A DNA stretch of 32,419 bases from an uncultured Saprospiraceae bacterium. Its GTDB lineage: Bacteria > Bacteroidota > Bacteroidia > Chitinophagales > Saprospiraceae. The notes beneath the pieces were generated by a model, which was given only the letters and a program-made list of their open reading frames with translations, searched no databases and was not told the origin of the DNA. This document shows, one piece after another, positions 22,146 to 30,031 of this stretch; within the stretch, counting starts at the first letter, position 1; every line of letters begins with the position of its first letter. The position numbers and the translations under genes were made by a program. Location of the stretch: assembly GCA_937967625.1 (NCBI GenBank), contig CALCJP010000221.1, positions 1 through 32,419 on the forward strand. Reading direction: 5' to 3'.

Positions 22146-22161
22146 TTTCACGAAAGTGAAA
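22146..22161 (+). repeat. GNRA-loop hairpin element (M16/HhH gap, copy a)
   Basis: TTTCAC-GAAA-GTGAAA, six perfect pairs, identical to 6521-6536. It lies 90 nt upstream of the HhH gene start; the GNRA strand is opposite to the genes. Confidence 0.8.
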
Positions 22162-22174
22162 ACCTCTTGCCGGC

Positions 22175-22192
22175 TTTCGCCGAAAGGCGGAA
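22175..22192 (+). repeat. GNRA-loop hairpin element (M16/HhH gap, copy b)
   Basis: TTTCGCC-GAAA-GGCGGAA, seven pairs including one T.G. An overlapping alternative hairpin GGC-TTTC-GCC (22172-22181) uses the same bases, so this site could fold in two exclusive ways. Confidence 0.7.
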
Positions 22193-22234
22193 AAAATGGT
22201 CATACTGAAAATTGAATCACAGGTGGTTGAATCC

Positions 22235-23476
22235 CTATTCTTCATTTTTGCAATAGTGCAGGGTGCAACTATTTTCTTTGACGAGGATTTGTTTGGCGAC
22301 TCGTTGGATGTCTTCGTTGGTGACGGCTTGATATTTTTCGCCTTCCTGATTGAGCAGGGAAGCATCTTCCAGCACCTCATAGAATGCCAAATTCATGGCG
22401 CGTTGAGTGAGGCTCATCTCCGTAAAGACTAAGGTGCTTTCAGTTTTGTTTTTGATTTTCTGAAACTCTTTTTTCGCTACTTTTCGGCTTTTGAGTTTTT
22501 GGATTTCTTTCCAGATTTCTGTTTCTATCATCTTCAAAGTGAACCCTTCGGCTGGTTTGGCTTCGATGATGAAAAGCCCTGGATCCATGCTGCCACTGAT
22601 GTAGCAATCTATGTTCGAAACCATTTTCTTTTCTTTCAAAATTCGCTGATATAAACGCGAAGAAGGACCACTGCCCAAGATGTCCGACATCAGATCAATC
22701 GCATGGTAATCCTTGTTTTTTCTATCAGGCATGTGGAATGTCAAATAAAGCGAATCCACAGGCACATTAGCTTTATTGATACGCGTAACTGGCTGATTTT
22801 GAGTGGGTTCTTGAGGGAGCTTTCGCTCAATCGGCAATCCGTTTTCGATTTTGCCAAACCACTTTTCTACCAACTCAAAGACCTGCTCAGATTGGACATT
22901 GCCTGCAACTACGAGCACTGCGTTGTTGGGCAAATAGTATTTTTTGAAGAAGGAGCGCACATCCGCCAGTGTTGCTTTTTCGACATGTTCCGGTACTTTG
23001 CCAATCGTTGGCCAATTGTAAGGGTGTACTTTAAAAGCCATGTCTGCGAGGTGATGCCACACATCGCCATAAGGCTGATTGAGGCAAGTTTCCTTAAATT
23101 CCTCTACCACCACTTTTTGCTGGGTTGCCAAAGCTTTTTTATTGATGTTGAGATTTGCCATGCGATCGGCTTCGAGCCAGATGGCAGTTTCGATATTTTC
23201 GGCAGGCACGACGTTGTAGAAATTGGTCAGGTCAGCGTTTGTGAAGGCATTGCAATCACCACCCGCATTTTGGATGGGTTGGTCGAAGTTGGGTACTCGT
23301 TTCGTGCCTCCAAACATCAAGTGCTCAAATAGATGAGCAAAGCCCGTTTTGTCGGGCGACTCATCGCGCGCGCCCACATCATAGAGCAAATTGACCACCG
23401 CCATCGGCGTGCTCGCATCCTCATGTACCAATAATCTCAAACCGTTTTCTAAAGTATATTTTTTATAATCGACCAT
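22235..23476 (-). CDS. M16 (insulinase/pitrilysin-type) zinc peptidase, single-domain
   Basis: A 413-residue M16B-type protease. I start at the ATG at 23476 (MVDYKKYTLENGLRLLVHED); the frame runs on to 23602 but only through a CGAGAACTCGGGATT repeat. The inverted zinc motif HLFEH is at 48-52, and the distal ligand Glu lies in VVVEEFKE about 75 residues later. The second half (VPVDSLYLTFHMPDRKNKDY, LMSDILGSGPSSRLYQRIL) is the inactive-type M16 C domain. No signal peptide is visible from this start, so it is probably cytoplasmic, or the extension matters. Bacteroidota M16 genes often come as tandem pairs; here there is only one, so it may act as a homodimer. It is followed by the HhH gene. Confidence 0.88.
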   Translation of the reverse strand: MVDYKKYTLENGLRLLVHEDASTPMAVVNLLYDVGARDESPDKTGFAHLFEHLMFGGTKRVPNFDQPIQNAGGDCNAFTNADLTNFYNVVPAENIETAIWLEADRMANLNINKKALATQQKVVVEEFKETCLNQPYGDVWHHLADMAFKVHPYNWPTIGKVPEHVEKATLADVRSFFKKYYLPNNAVLVVAGNVQSEQVFELVEKWFGKIENGLPIERKLPQEPTQNQPVTRINKANVPVDSLYLTFHMPDRKNKDYHAIDLMSDILGSGPSSRLYQRILKEKKMVSNIDCYISGSMDPGLFIIEAKPAEGFTLKMIETEIWKEIQKLKSRKVAKKEFQKIKNKTESTLVFTEMSLTQRAMNLAFYEVLEDASLLNQEGEKYQAVTNEDIQRVAKQILVKENSCTLHYCKNEE

Positions 23477-23485
23477 TTTTTTTTT

Positions 23486-23582
23486 GATTTCGAGAACTTG
23501 GGATTTTGAGAACTCGGGATTTCGAGATTTCGAGAACTCGGGATTATGAGAAGTCTTGAACTCTCGAAATCCCGAACTCTCG
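23486..23582. repeat. GATTTCGAGAACTCGG tandem/inverted repeat upstream of M16 gene
   Basis: Sixteen-base units GATTTCGAGAACTTGG (23486-23501), GATTTTGAGAACTCGG (23502-23517) and GATTTCGAGAACTCGG (23526-23541), with a half unit between, face an inverted CTCTCGAAATCCCGAACTCT (23561-23580). The words match the CGAGAGTTCGAGA hairpin at 1933-1986. It would form a hairpin in the M16 leader. Confidence 0.7.
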
Positions 23583-23655
23583 CTTTCCAAACCAAGTCGC
23601 AAATTTCGATCTTTTTATCAATTTTTATCAAAAAATAAATTAGCTCCCACCAAAA

Positions 23656-23669
23656 CCGACTTTCGTCGA
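23656..23669 (-). repeat. GNRA-loop hairpin element (M16/TonB divergent region)
   Basis: On the minus strand TCGAC-GAAA-GTCGG: four Watson-Crick pairs and one T.G. The 17-nt core ATTCGACGAAAGTCGGT is identical to that in the DUF5916 leader. Confidence 0.65.
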
Positions 23670-23736
23670 ATCTTCCATACAAGCGCATAAAAAACTTACC
23701 ACCGGTGGAAATGTAACTAATAGAGGTTTTTCTTCA

Positions 23737-23752
23737 TTTCACGAAAGTGAAA
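23737..23752 (+). repeat. GNRA-loop hairpin element (upstream of tonB)
   Basis: TTTCAC-GAAA-GTGAAA, six perfect pairs, 85 nt before the tonB ATG on the coding strand. Confidence 0.8.
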
Positions 23753-23837
23753 ATCAAGCTTAATTAATTGATATTCAATTAGTTGCTAAACTTGAAGGCA
23801 AAACCTTTTCATTCCTTAATTTCAAAAAAATAGAATT

Positions 23838-24593
23838 ATGAAAAGGACTGACATTTCCAGATTACGCCGCAATCGGGCTTTGCATTTTCAGATTGGACTC
23901 ATCACTGCACTTAGCTTTTCTTTGGTTTGCCTGAATTGGACCTCTTTCGAGGAATCTCCCAACTCGCGACCCATACTTGAACTTGACCCTCTGGTTGAAA
24001 TCGAAATCGTACCGAACACCTTGCAAAAGAAGAAAACTCCACCGCCGCCTCCGCCACCTGAGAAAATGGATTTGACGAAAGTCGAAATCGTTGATGAAGA
24101 CATTGAAGCCCCAACGTTTTTGGATGATATTGAGATTGAAAAGATGGAAGTGGACAAAAATGTCATTGTCAAAAAAAAAGAGGTTAAGCAAGAAATTCCA
24201 ACGCCTCCACCTCCGCCACCCATCAAACGCGAAGAGGAAAAACCCTATTTACGAGTAGAGCGCATGCCCAAATTCGGCGATTGCTCCGAATTCAAAACCG
24301 AAACCGAACGCAACGAGTGCTCTGGCAAAAACCTCCTCGAATATGTCTATTCGAAGATTAAATACCCAAGTATGGCTCGCGAAAATCAAGTCGAGGGCAT
24401 GGTGGTGGTAAGTTTTGTAGTTGATAAGAATGGCAAAGTCAAAGACTTGGTGATGAGACGCGATATTGGTGCTGGCTGCGGCAATGAAGTCCTACGAGTT
24501 TTGGAAGACCTTCCAGATTGGAAACCTGGCTCGCAGCAAGGAAGAAAAGTGGCAGTGATGTACAACTTGCCGGTAAAGTTTAGTTTGCAATGA
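23838..24593 (+). CDS. Energy transducer TonB family protein
   Basis: A 251-residue TonB. One membrane helix near the N-terminus (about 18-36, QIGLITALSFSLVCLNW) anchors it in the inner membrane. The periplasmic part has two proline blocks (TPPPPPPPEK and PTPPPPPPIK) separated by an acidic stretch. A TonB C-terminal domain (about 165-251) follows: LLEYVYSKIKYPSMARENQV, EGMVVVSFVVDKNGKVKDL, and YNLPVKFSLQ at the end. Two cysteines (CSEFKTETERNEC) precede the domain, a common feature in Bacteroidota TonB proteins. It passes proton-motive energy to outer-membrane receptors; no ExbB, ExbD or receptor gene is adjacent. Terminators follow at 24601-24669. Confidence 0.88.
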   Translation: MKRTDISRLRRNRALHFQIGLITALSFSLVCLNWTSFEESPNSRPILELDPLVEIEIVPNTLQKKKTPPPPPPPEKMDLTKVEIVDEDIEAPTFLDDIEIEKMEVDKNVIVKKKEVKQEIPTPPPPPPIKREEEKPYLRVERMPKFGDCSEFKTETERNECSGKNLLEYVYSKIKYPSMARENQVEGMVVVSFVVDKNGKVKDLVMRRDIGAGCGNEVLRVLEDLPDWKPGSQQGRKVAVMYNLPVKFSLQ

Positions 24594-24600
24594 AATATTG

Positions 24601-24669
24601 AAGTGTTCTGGTGTTTGCGTGTTTAGGTATTCATGAACACAAGAAAACGTCAAGACGAGAACACTTTTT
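24601..24669 (+). terminator. Long-stem terminator after tonB
   Basis: AAGTGTTCT (24601-24609) and AGAACACTT (24658-24666) pair perfectly, with further GTGTTTG/CAAGA-type pairing inside, and TTTTT follows. Confidence 0.65.
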
Positions 24670-24688
24670 CAAAAAAAAAGCTGCTTTT

Positions 24689-24728
24689 GGATGGTGCAAC
24701 TTCGTTGAAGTTGTGTTATCCTTTTTTT
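24689..24728 (+). terminator. Second intrinsic terminator after tonB
   Basis: GGAT plus CAACTTC pair with GAAGTTG plus ATCC across four G.U pairs, loop GTT, followed by seven T. Confidence 0.75.
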
Positions 24729-24738
24729 ATTAAGTCTG

Positions 24739-24793
24739 CCAAAAGTCATTTTCCGAAAGGGAGAAAAATTATCGCATTCAAATTAAGACATTT
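24739..24793 (+). repeat. Upstream repeat of the secreted-protein pair, copy A
   Basis: A 55-nt segment from CCAAAAGTCATTT to GACATTT matches 27307-27361 at about 46 of 55 positions without gaps. It lies 234 nt before the first Omp28-like gene and contains the GNRA hairpin at 24749-24764. The 433-nt gap 24594-25026 holds two terminators, this repeat and the 24934-24952 hairpin. Confidence 0.75.
24749..24764 (+). repeat. GNRA-loop hairpin element in upstream repeat A
   Basis: TTTTCC-GAAA-GGGAGA, four Watson-Crick and two T.G pairs on the GNRA strand. Its counterpart in repeat B is perfect (TTTCCC-GAAA-GGGAAA), so the pairing survived the divergence of the duplicates. Confidence 0.7.
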
Positions 24794-24933
24794 GAAAGAC
24801 GTCAAAAAATGAAATGCATAGTATTTTGTACGGCATTTAAGCACCTGAACAAAATTATCTATAAGAAATTTAAGCTTCTTTTTTCCTCTCATTTCGTTGA
24901 AAATGCTCGTCGTAACTAAGGCTATGACTGCGC

Positions 24934-24952
24934 TTTTCGCCTCATGCGAGAA
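24934..24952 (+). repeat. Hairpin with family-like stem but CTCAT loop
   Basis: TTTTCGC-CTCAT-GCGAGAA, seven pairs with one T.G. The stem resembles the GNRA family but the loop does not; a diverged or unrelated copy. Confidence 0.45.
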
Positions 24953-25026
24953 AAAAATAATTCTCAAATTTTATCTATCCATACATTTAGCTCAGGTGCC
25001 TATTATTAATCATCAAAAGAATTATA

Positions 25027-26994
25027 ATGAAGAAATTTTTACTTTCAATGATTGGGATTTTGGTTTTCGCATTAGGAACCAATTTTGCTCAAAAAACTAC
25101 GCTGATTGAAAATTTTACACAGGCTTCTTGCGTGCCATGTGTTTTTTGGAATCCTAGAATTGATGACATCATGGCGACCAACCCTGATGCAATTTTAGTA
25201 AGGTATCAAACTAGTTGGCCTGGTTTTGACCCTATGCACAATCAAAATGAAGCTGATCCAAACGCAAGAGTTGATTACTATGGTGTTACGGCAGTTCCAA
25301 GGGTTTTCTTTAATGGAGCCACACAATTTGATCCAATTGGTGCGGGAATACAAAATTGGGATCAATGGACTGACCTCTTTACTACTAGTATTTCTAACGG
25401 CGCCAACGAAATGACGGCTTTAGATATTAAGCTGACACATGATTTTTCTTTTGATAAGAAAACTGCTGACATTAAAATGGTAGTTACCAATACTTCTGCG
25501 GATGATTTTACCGGAGCAGGCTCAGTAGCTCACCTATTACTTCTTGAAAAAGAAATCATATTCCCTGAAGCACCAGGCTCTAATAGCGAAACTGAATTTA
25601 CCAATGTGGTAAGAAAGATGTTGCCCAACGCAATGGGGACTCCAATGGCTGATATTGCAGCAGGAGATTCTATGGTAATGGATTTGACTGATGTTGATGT
25701 GCCTGATTACCTCTACAATTACGGAGGTTTAGAAGCGGTAGCGTTTATTCAAAATAACAATACGAAAGAAGTTTTGCAAGCTGCCAAAAGCGAGGCTCAA
25801 GCAATAGATGGACCTGATGCTGCCTTAACCGTATTAGCTACAGCTCCAACCTCTTACTGTGATTATGATTATGCCCCTAAAGTTTCTATCACAAATATGG
25901 GTACAGCAGATATTACAGAAATGACTCTTGATTATGTTTTAAATTCTAACCAGCCAGTTTCTCTACCTTGGACAGGTACATTGGCTCCAGGAATGACCGA
26001 AACCTTTGATTTTCCAGCCATTACACTTACACCACCTTCCACCGTTATTCAATATGCTATCACTTCTGTAAATGGTTCTACTGACTCAGATTTTAATAGC
26101 CTAAATGACATCTCTGCAGTTGAATCTTTTAGTTCTTTGACTTCTTCCCCAACAAGAGAAGAAGTATCTGAAGGGTTCAATATTAGTGAAATAGGAGAAG
26201 TGCCAGCAGGAGTCATTCTTGAAAACCCAGATAACATTCGAGTATTTACTGTTGATGGTAGCATTAGTACTGCTGTCTCCTGGCCCTTAGGAGGTTTTGG
26301 TAACTCTGATGGATGTATGAGATTTGATTATTATGGCATCCAATCAGGACAAGCAACCCTAATTATGGATCAGATCAATCTATCAAATGTTACCTCAGCG
26401 ACCCTTGTTTTCTCTCATGCTTACGCCCAATCTATCAACGAACCTGATAGATTAGAGGTAGTAATTTCTACTGATTGTGGTTCGACTTGGTCTCCTATTT
26501 GGGATAAAGATGGAGCTGCTTTAGCTACTCATCCACCTACTGGTGACCAATCTCCACGCTTTTACCCAATGCCAACAGATTGGGTTCAAAATGTGGTTGA
26601 CTTAAGTTTCTTGGATGGTGCACCTGAAGTAACAGTCGCATTTAGAGGAACCTCTGCGTGGGGTAACTCACTTTACCTTGACGATATCCAAATCGGTGCT
26701 GGTTTAGTTGACGCAGAAGATGTCAACCCATTGGAAGGAAAAGTTGAATTCTTCCCCAATCCAGCATCTGATAACTTGAATATCCAAATCACTTTGGAAG
26801 AGGCAAGCCCAATTTCAGCTGAGATTTTCTCCCTTACGGGAAATAGAGTAGCAACTATTGAAACTAACGCTACTTATCCTTCAGGTACTCATAATCTTAA
26901 TTGGAATATCGCTGACCAAGCGAACGGAATGTACTTGGTAAGAGTAAGAACTGCTTCTGGCGAAATCACTGAAAGAGTTTCTATTTTGAAGTAA
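25027..26994 (+). CDS. Secreted Omp28-like thioredoxin-fold protein with type IX sorting domain (copy 1)
   Basis: A 655-residue exported protein with signal peptide MKKFLLSMIGILVFALGTNFAQ. Residues about 23-150 look like the Omp28-related thioredoxin fold: ENFTQASCVPCVFWNP holds the CxxC pair, and TAVPRVFFNG has the cis-proline position. A CARDB/Ig-like domain follows (about 260-370, APKVSITNMGTADITEMTLDY), then a jelly-roll resembling choice-of-anchor domains (about 375-565, ATLVFSHAYAQ, NSLYLDDIQIG). The end is a type A sorting domain (VEFFPNPASDNLNIQI to VRVRTASGEITERVSILK). Expected to be secreted and surface-bound; thiol-redox activity is possible through CVPC. Its tandem paralogue begins 440 nt later, and codons here are more A/T-ended. 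Confidence 0.87.
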   Translation: MKKFLLSMIGILVFALGTNFAQKTTLIENFTQASCVPCVFWNPRIDDIMATNPDAILVRYQTSWPGFDPMHNQNEADPNARVDYYGVTAVPRVFFNGATQFDPIGAGIQNWDQWTDLFTTSISNGANEMTALDIKLTHDFSFDKKTADIKMVVTNTSADDFTGAGSVAHLLLLEKEIIFPEAPGSNSETEFTNVVRKMLPNAMGTPMADIAAGDSMVMDLTDVDVPDYLYNYGGLEAVAFIQNNNTKEVLQAAKSEAQAIDGPDAALTVLATAPTSYCDYDYAPKVSITNMGTADITEMTLDYVLNSNQPVSLPWTGTLAPGMTETFDFPAITLTPPSTVIQYAITSVNGSTDSDFNSLNDISAVESFSSLTSSPTREEVSEGFNISEIGEVPAGVILENPDNIRVFTVDGSISTAVSWPLGGFGNSDGCMRFDYYGIQSGQATLIMDQINLSNVTSATLVFSHAYAQSINEPDRLEVVISTDCGSTWSPIWDKDGAALATHPPTGDQSPRFYPMPTDWVQNVVDLSFLDGAPEVTVAFRGTSAWGNSLYLDDIQIGAGLVDAEDVNPLEGKVEFFPNPASDNLNIQITLEEASPISAEIFSLTGNRVATIETNATYPSGTHNLNWNIADQANGMYLVRVRTASGEITERVSILK

Positions 26995-27006
26995 TAACTT
27001 TTTGAA

Positions 27007-27081
27007 TTTTAAATCTAAGTACAGGACAAAAGTGAAATAAGAGGTTTACTCGTATGTTTTGTCCTGTACTCAGATTTAAAA
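27007..27081. terminator. Long hairpin after Omp28-like copy 1
   Basis: Arms of 25 nt at 27007-27031 (TTTTAAATCTAAGTACAGG, then ACAAAA) and 27057-27081 pair at 24 of 25 positions around a 25-nt loop, 12 nt after the stop codon. It may protect the mRNA end or terminate in both directions. A comparable outer stem follows copy 2. Confidence 0.7.
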
Positions 27082-27254
27082 TGAAAAACCGCTTGGAGCA
27101 GACACATGGTTGGATAAGGCGACGAGGCAATGAAAAATGAGTGGTTAGAAACACATTAGGCATACAATCTGTCTTATCACTATTCTTTGTTAACATCTTA
27201 GAGAAACTGCCGGATACGAGACTACGCTCGGTGGTGTGAGAGGACGAAAAGACC

Positions 27255-27275
27255 AGTAGTAGAAATATTACTACT
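27255..27275 (+). terminator. Possible weak terminator AGTAGTA hairpin
   Basis: AGTAGTA-GAAATAT-TACTACT followed by CTTTTCTCC. The region 27082-27433 otherwise holds repeat B and its hairpin; no gene is seen there. Confidence 0.4.
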
Positions 27276-27306
27276 CTTTTCTCCTACTCGATTTTTATTG
27301 CGTCAT

Positions 27307-27361
27307 CCAAAAGTCATTTCCCGAAAGGGAAAAAATAAATAGCTTTCAATTTAGGACATTT
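27307..27361 (+). repeat. Upstream repeat of the secreted-protein pair, copy B
   Basis: Counterpart of 24739-24793, here 72 nt before the ATG of copy 2, so about 160 nt closer to the gene than in copy A. Confidence 0.75.
27317..27332 (+). repeat. GNRA-loop hairpin element in upstream repeat B
   Basis: TTTCCC-GAAA-GGGAAA, six perfect pairs, identical to the copy inside the DUF5916 gene. Confidence 0.8.
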
Positions 27362-27433
27362 GTATAAACGAACCTTGAGTCATTAGTAAGACTATTACGC
27401 TCATTGTAATTATTAATAAAATAAAATAATAAA

Positions 27434-29374
27434 ATGAAGAAATTTTTACTCGTTTTAGTGGCGATAACCACTTTTGCCCTTGCGGCAAAATCGCAAACAG
27501 CCAAAATGGCTATCGTGGAGGAGTTTACAAATGCCTCTTGCCCTCCGTGCGCAGCACAAAACCCTGCTTTTGATGCCCTAATGGCAGCCAACAAAGACAA
27601 AGCCGTCGTATTGAAATATCAGGTTTGGTTTCCTGGTTTTGACCCAATGTATGAGCATAATACTATTGACGTAAGAGCTCGTGCTGACTACTATGATGGT
27701 GGATTTGGAGTTCCTAACGGAAGAGTTGAAGGTGCAGATGTAGGAATTGTTGCGAATGTCACTCAGGCTTCAATCGACGCCGCTTCGGCACCAATGAGTC
27801 CTTTAGACATCAAATTGACTCATAACGCTGACTTTGACAAAAAGACAATGACTATCAATTGTGTCATCAAAAATGTTTCTCCTGACATCTGGATGGGTGC
27901 AGATCACGTTGCACAAATTTCTATCATTGAAGAAGATATTGTCTTCAACGAGCCTCCTGGGAGTACAGATGAAACTCATTTTGTAAGCGTAATGAGACAA
28001 ATGTTGCCTTCCGCTACCGGAACTGCAATGATGGATATTATGCCTGGTGACTCAATGGTTATCGAATTTGCAGACGTTGATGTGCCTGATTACATCTATA
28101 ACTTTGGAGAAATTGGAGTTGTCGCTTTTGTTCAAAATAACACAACAAGAGCTTCTGTTCAAGCTGCAGTTAGTGCACCACAACCAGTTCAAGGTGTTGA
28201 TGCTGGAGTTACAAGTATGACAGCTGGGCCAAGTTCTTTTTGTGATTATAACCTAACACCACGTGTTGAAATTACAAATAATGGTTTGGTTGAGGCCACT
28301 GAAATGGAAATCGCATACTCTATCAACGGCGGTTTTCCTGTAGGACAAATGTGGACAGGAGCATTAGCAGCAGGACAAACAGAAACGGTTGAGTTTCCGG
28401 CGATTACCCTAATGCCGCCTTCAACCTCAATTTCTTACAGCATTTTGACAGTGAACGGTTCAACAGATATTGATTACAACAACATCAATAACGAAACCTC
28501 AGCTGAAAACTTCGTGAACCTTACTGCCAATCCTACCAGAGAGGATGCAATGGAAGGTTTTAATATCTCAGAAATTGGTGAAGTACCAGCAGGAGTAATT
28601 ATGACCAACCCGGCTGTAAGAATCTTTACCGTTAATAATGCCATCAACCCAACCGTCGTTACTTGGCCTTTGGGAGGACATGGTAATTCTGACGGTTGCG
28701 TGCGTTATGACTTCTACGCAATGAATGCAGGCGAGAACGGTATCGTAATGCTCGATCAGGTTAGCTTGGCAAACGTGACAAGTTCTACACTTGTTTTCTC
28801 TCACGCTTACGCGCAATATACCACTGAGCCAGACCGATTGGAAGTATTAGTCTCTACTGATTGTGGAGCGACTTGGTCAACAGTTTGGGATGCTGCAGGT
28901 GCTGCATTAGCAACACGCCCAGCAGTAAATCCAGATAGATTCTACCCAAGACCGACAGAGTGGGCTCAAAACGTAGTCGATTTAAGCTTCTTAGACGGAG
29001 CATCTGAGGTTACTATTGGGTTTAGAGGAACTTCTGCTTTCGGTAACTCTCTTTACTTGGATGACATCCAAATCGGAGCAGGATTGGTTAATGCTGATGA
29101 CGTAAGTCCTCTTGCAGGAAAAGTTGCTTTCTTCCCAAATCCAGTATCTGACAACCTAACTATTGAAGTGACCTTAGAAGAGGCTAGCCCAATTACCGCT
29201 GAAGTTTTTGACCTTTCGGGAAAAAGAGTTGCAGTTATCCAAAGCAATGCTAACTACCCAAGTGGTACTCACAATTTGACTTGGAACACAACTGACCAAT
29301 CAAACGGTATGTATATGGTAAGAGTATTGACCGAAGCAGGTGAATACACTGAAAGAGTTTCTGTATTGAAATAA
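27434..29374 (+). CDS. Secreted Omp28-like thioredoxin-fold protein with type IX sorting domain (copy 2)
   Basis: A 646-residue paralogue of the preceding gene with the same domain order: signal peptide MKKFLLVLVAITTFALAAKSQ, thioredoxin-like domain with EEFTNASCPPCAAQNP (CPPC), CARDB/Ig-like domain, jelly-roll (TLVFSHAYAQ, NSLYLDDIQIG) and type A sorting domain (VAFFPNPVSDNLTIEV to VRVLTEAGEYTERVSVLK). The thioredoxin part differs most: the cis-proline region reads GGFGVPNGRVEG rather than TAVPRVFFNG, so the two probably differ in redox behaviour or partner. The jelly-roll and sorting domains are nearly identical between copies. Upstream sequence was duplicated too. It ends at a large hairpin and then a strong terminator. 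Confidence 0.87.
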   Translation: MKKFLLVLVAITTFALAAKSQTAKMAIVEEFTNASCPPCAAQNPAFDALMAANKDKAVVLKYQVWFPGFDPMYEHNTIDVRARADYYDGGFGVPNGRVEGADVGIVANVTQASIDAASAPMSPLDIKLTHNADFDKKTMTINCVIKNVSPDIWMGADHVAQISIIEEDIVFNEPPGSTDETHFVSVMRQMLPSATGTAMMDIMPGDSMVIEFADVDVPDYIYNFGEIGVVAFVQNNTTRASVQAAVSAPQPVQGVDAGVTSMTAGPSSFCDYNLTPRVEITNNGLVEATEMEIAYSINGGFPVGQMWTGALAAGQTETVEFPAITLMPPSTSISYSILTVNGSTDIDYNNINNETSAENFVNLTANPTREDAMEGFNISEIGEVPAGVIMTNPAVRIFTVNNAINPTVVTWPLGGHGNSDGCVRYDFYAMNAGENGIVMLDQVSLANVTSSTLVFSHAYAQYTTEPDRLEVLVSTDCGATWSTVWDAAGAALATRPAVNPDRFYPRPTEWAQNVVDLSFLDGASEVTIGFRGTSAFGNSLYLDDIQIGAGLVNADDVSPLAGKVAFFPNPVSDNLTIEVTLEEASPITAEVFDLSGKRVAVIQSNANYPSGTHNLTWNTTDQSNGMYMVRVLTEAGEYTERVSVLK

Positions 29375-29377
29375 TAT

Positions 29378-29449
29378 CTATTTTGAATTTTATTTTCCTC
29401 CCGAAGCGAGTTCGGGGCAGGTTTTCGGAAAATGGATAGTTCAAAATAG
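29378..29449. terminator. Compound hairpin after Omp28-like copy 2
   Basis: Outer arms CTATTTTGAA (29378-29387) and TTCAAAATAG (29440-29449), middle arms ATTTTCC/GGAAAAT and an inner CCCGAA-GCGAG-TTCGGG stem. It starts 3 nt after the stop codon. The opening TTTTGAATTTTA is shared with the hairpin after copy 1. Confidence 0.6.
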
Positions 29450-29479
29450 CTTTATAAGATAAGAATATTCCAAACAGTG

Positions 29480-29512
29480 GGGTGGCTACAAGTAATTGTA
29501 GCCACCCTTTTT
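29480..29512 (+). terminator. Strong intrinsic terminator before rfaE2
   Basis: GGGTGGCTACAA / TTGTAGCCACCC, 12 perfect pairs around GTAA, followed by TTTTT. Confidence 0.9.
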
Positions 29513-29545
29513 GGTTTAATAGATAAAATTTGATTTTTTCGCACT

Positions 29546-30031
29546 ATGATTGAAAACATCAGCGCCAAAATTCAGGACAAAGACGAAGCTGAAAAATTAA
29601 TCAATGGCTGGCACTTAAAAGGAGATAGCATTGTGTTTACCAATGGTTGTTTTGATATGTTGCATTATGGTCACATCGACTATTTGGCGAAAGCCAAAAA
29701 ATTGGGGAATCGCCTCGTCGTAGGATTGAATAGTGACGACTCCGTCAGGAGGCTCAAAGGCAACCACCGTCCAATCAATGACTTAGCGACGCGCAGTCAT
29801 TTATTAGCAGCGTTGCAGTTTGTGGATTTGGTGGTGATATTTGAAGAAGACACGCCCTTGGGGTTGATTCAACAACTTCGACCCGACATCCTCGTAAAAG
29901 GAGGGGATTACCAAATCAACCAAATTGTAGGTGCAGATTTTGTCTCAGCGAATGGCGGCAAAGTACTGAACTTGCCTTTCGTAGAGGGATATTCTACCAC
30001 CAACATCGAGCAAAAAATCAAAAACCAATGA
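29546..30031 (+). CDS. rfaE2: D-glycero-beta-D-manno-heptose 1-phosphate adenylyltransferase
   Basis: A 161-residue nucleotidyltransferase that activates heptose 1-phosphate with ATP to ADP-heptose for lipopolysaccharide core synthesis; it corresponds to the C-terminal half of E. coli HldE (RfaE). Visible motifs are [13 protein letters not shown] (31-43), with the HxGH signature at 40-43, [13 protein letters not shown] (about 60-72), the [12 protein letters not shown] region, and [12 protein letters not shown] (about 113-124), which is diagnostic for this enzyme. The kinase half is not in this window. Its stop codon overlaps the ATG of the Nif3-family gene by 4 nt. A perfect GAAA hairpin (29683-29698) encodes LAKAKK. 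It follows a strong terminator, so its promoter must lie in 29513-29545, where TAAAATTTG is an imperfect -7. Confidence 0.93.
   Translation: MIENISAKIQDKDEAEKLINGWHLKGDSIVFTNGCFDMLHYGHIDYLAKAKKLGNRLVVGLNSDDSVRRLKGNHRPINDLATRSHLLAALQFVDLVVIFEEDTPLGLIQQLRPDILVKGGDYQINQIVGADFVSANGGKVLNLPFVEGYSTTNIEQKIKNQ
29683..29698 (+). repeat. GNRA-loop hairpin inside rfaE2
   Basis: TTTGGC-GAAA-GCCAAA, six perfect pairs, in frame as YLAKAKK. Coding constraint could account for this one, as AKAKK is compatible with the family. Confidence 0.5.

Noticed and set aside
23486-23582. CRISPR-like short tandem units
   Set aside because: Units of 16 nt are contiguous, with no unique spacers and no cas genes; this is a simple tandem/inverted repeat.
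23477-23602. 42-residue N-terminal extension of the M16 peptidase
   Set aside because: The extension is encoded by GATTTCGAGAACTCGG repeats (FSKSRNPEFSKS), and the family start fits the ATG at 23476.
26828-26843. TCTCCC-TTAC-GGGAAA in Omp28-like copy 1 as another hairpin element (GTAA loop on the minus strand)
   Set aside because: It fits the pattern, but the bases encode SLTGN of the sorting-domain consensus and the paralogue has CCTTTCGGG from DLSGK, so coding constraint suffices. I did not count it.
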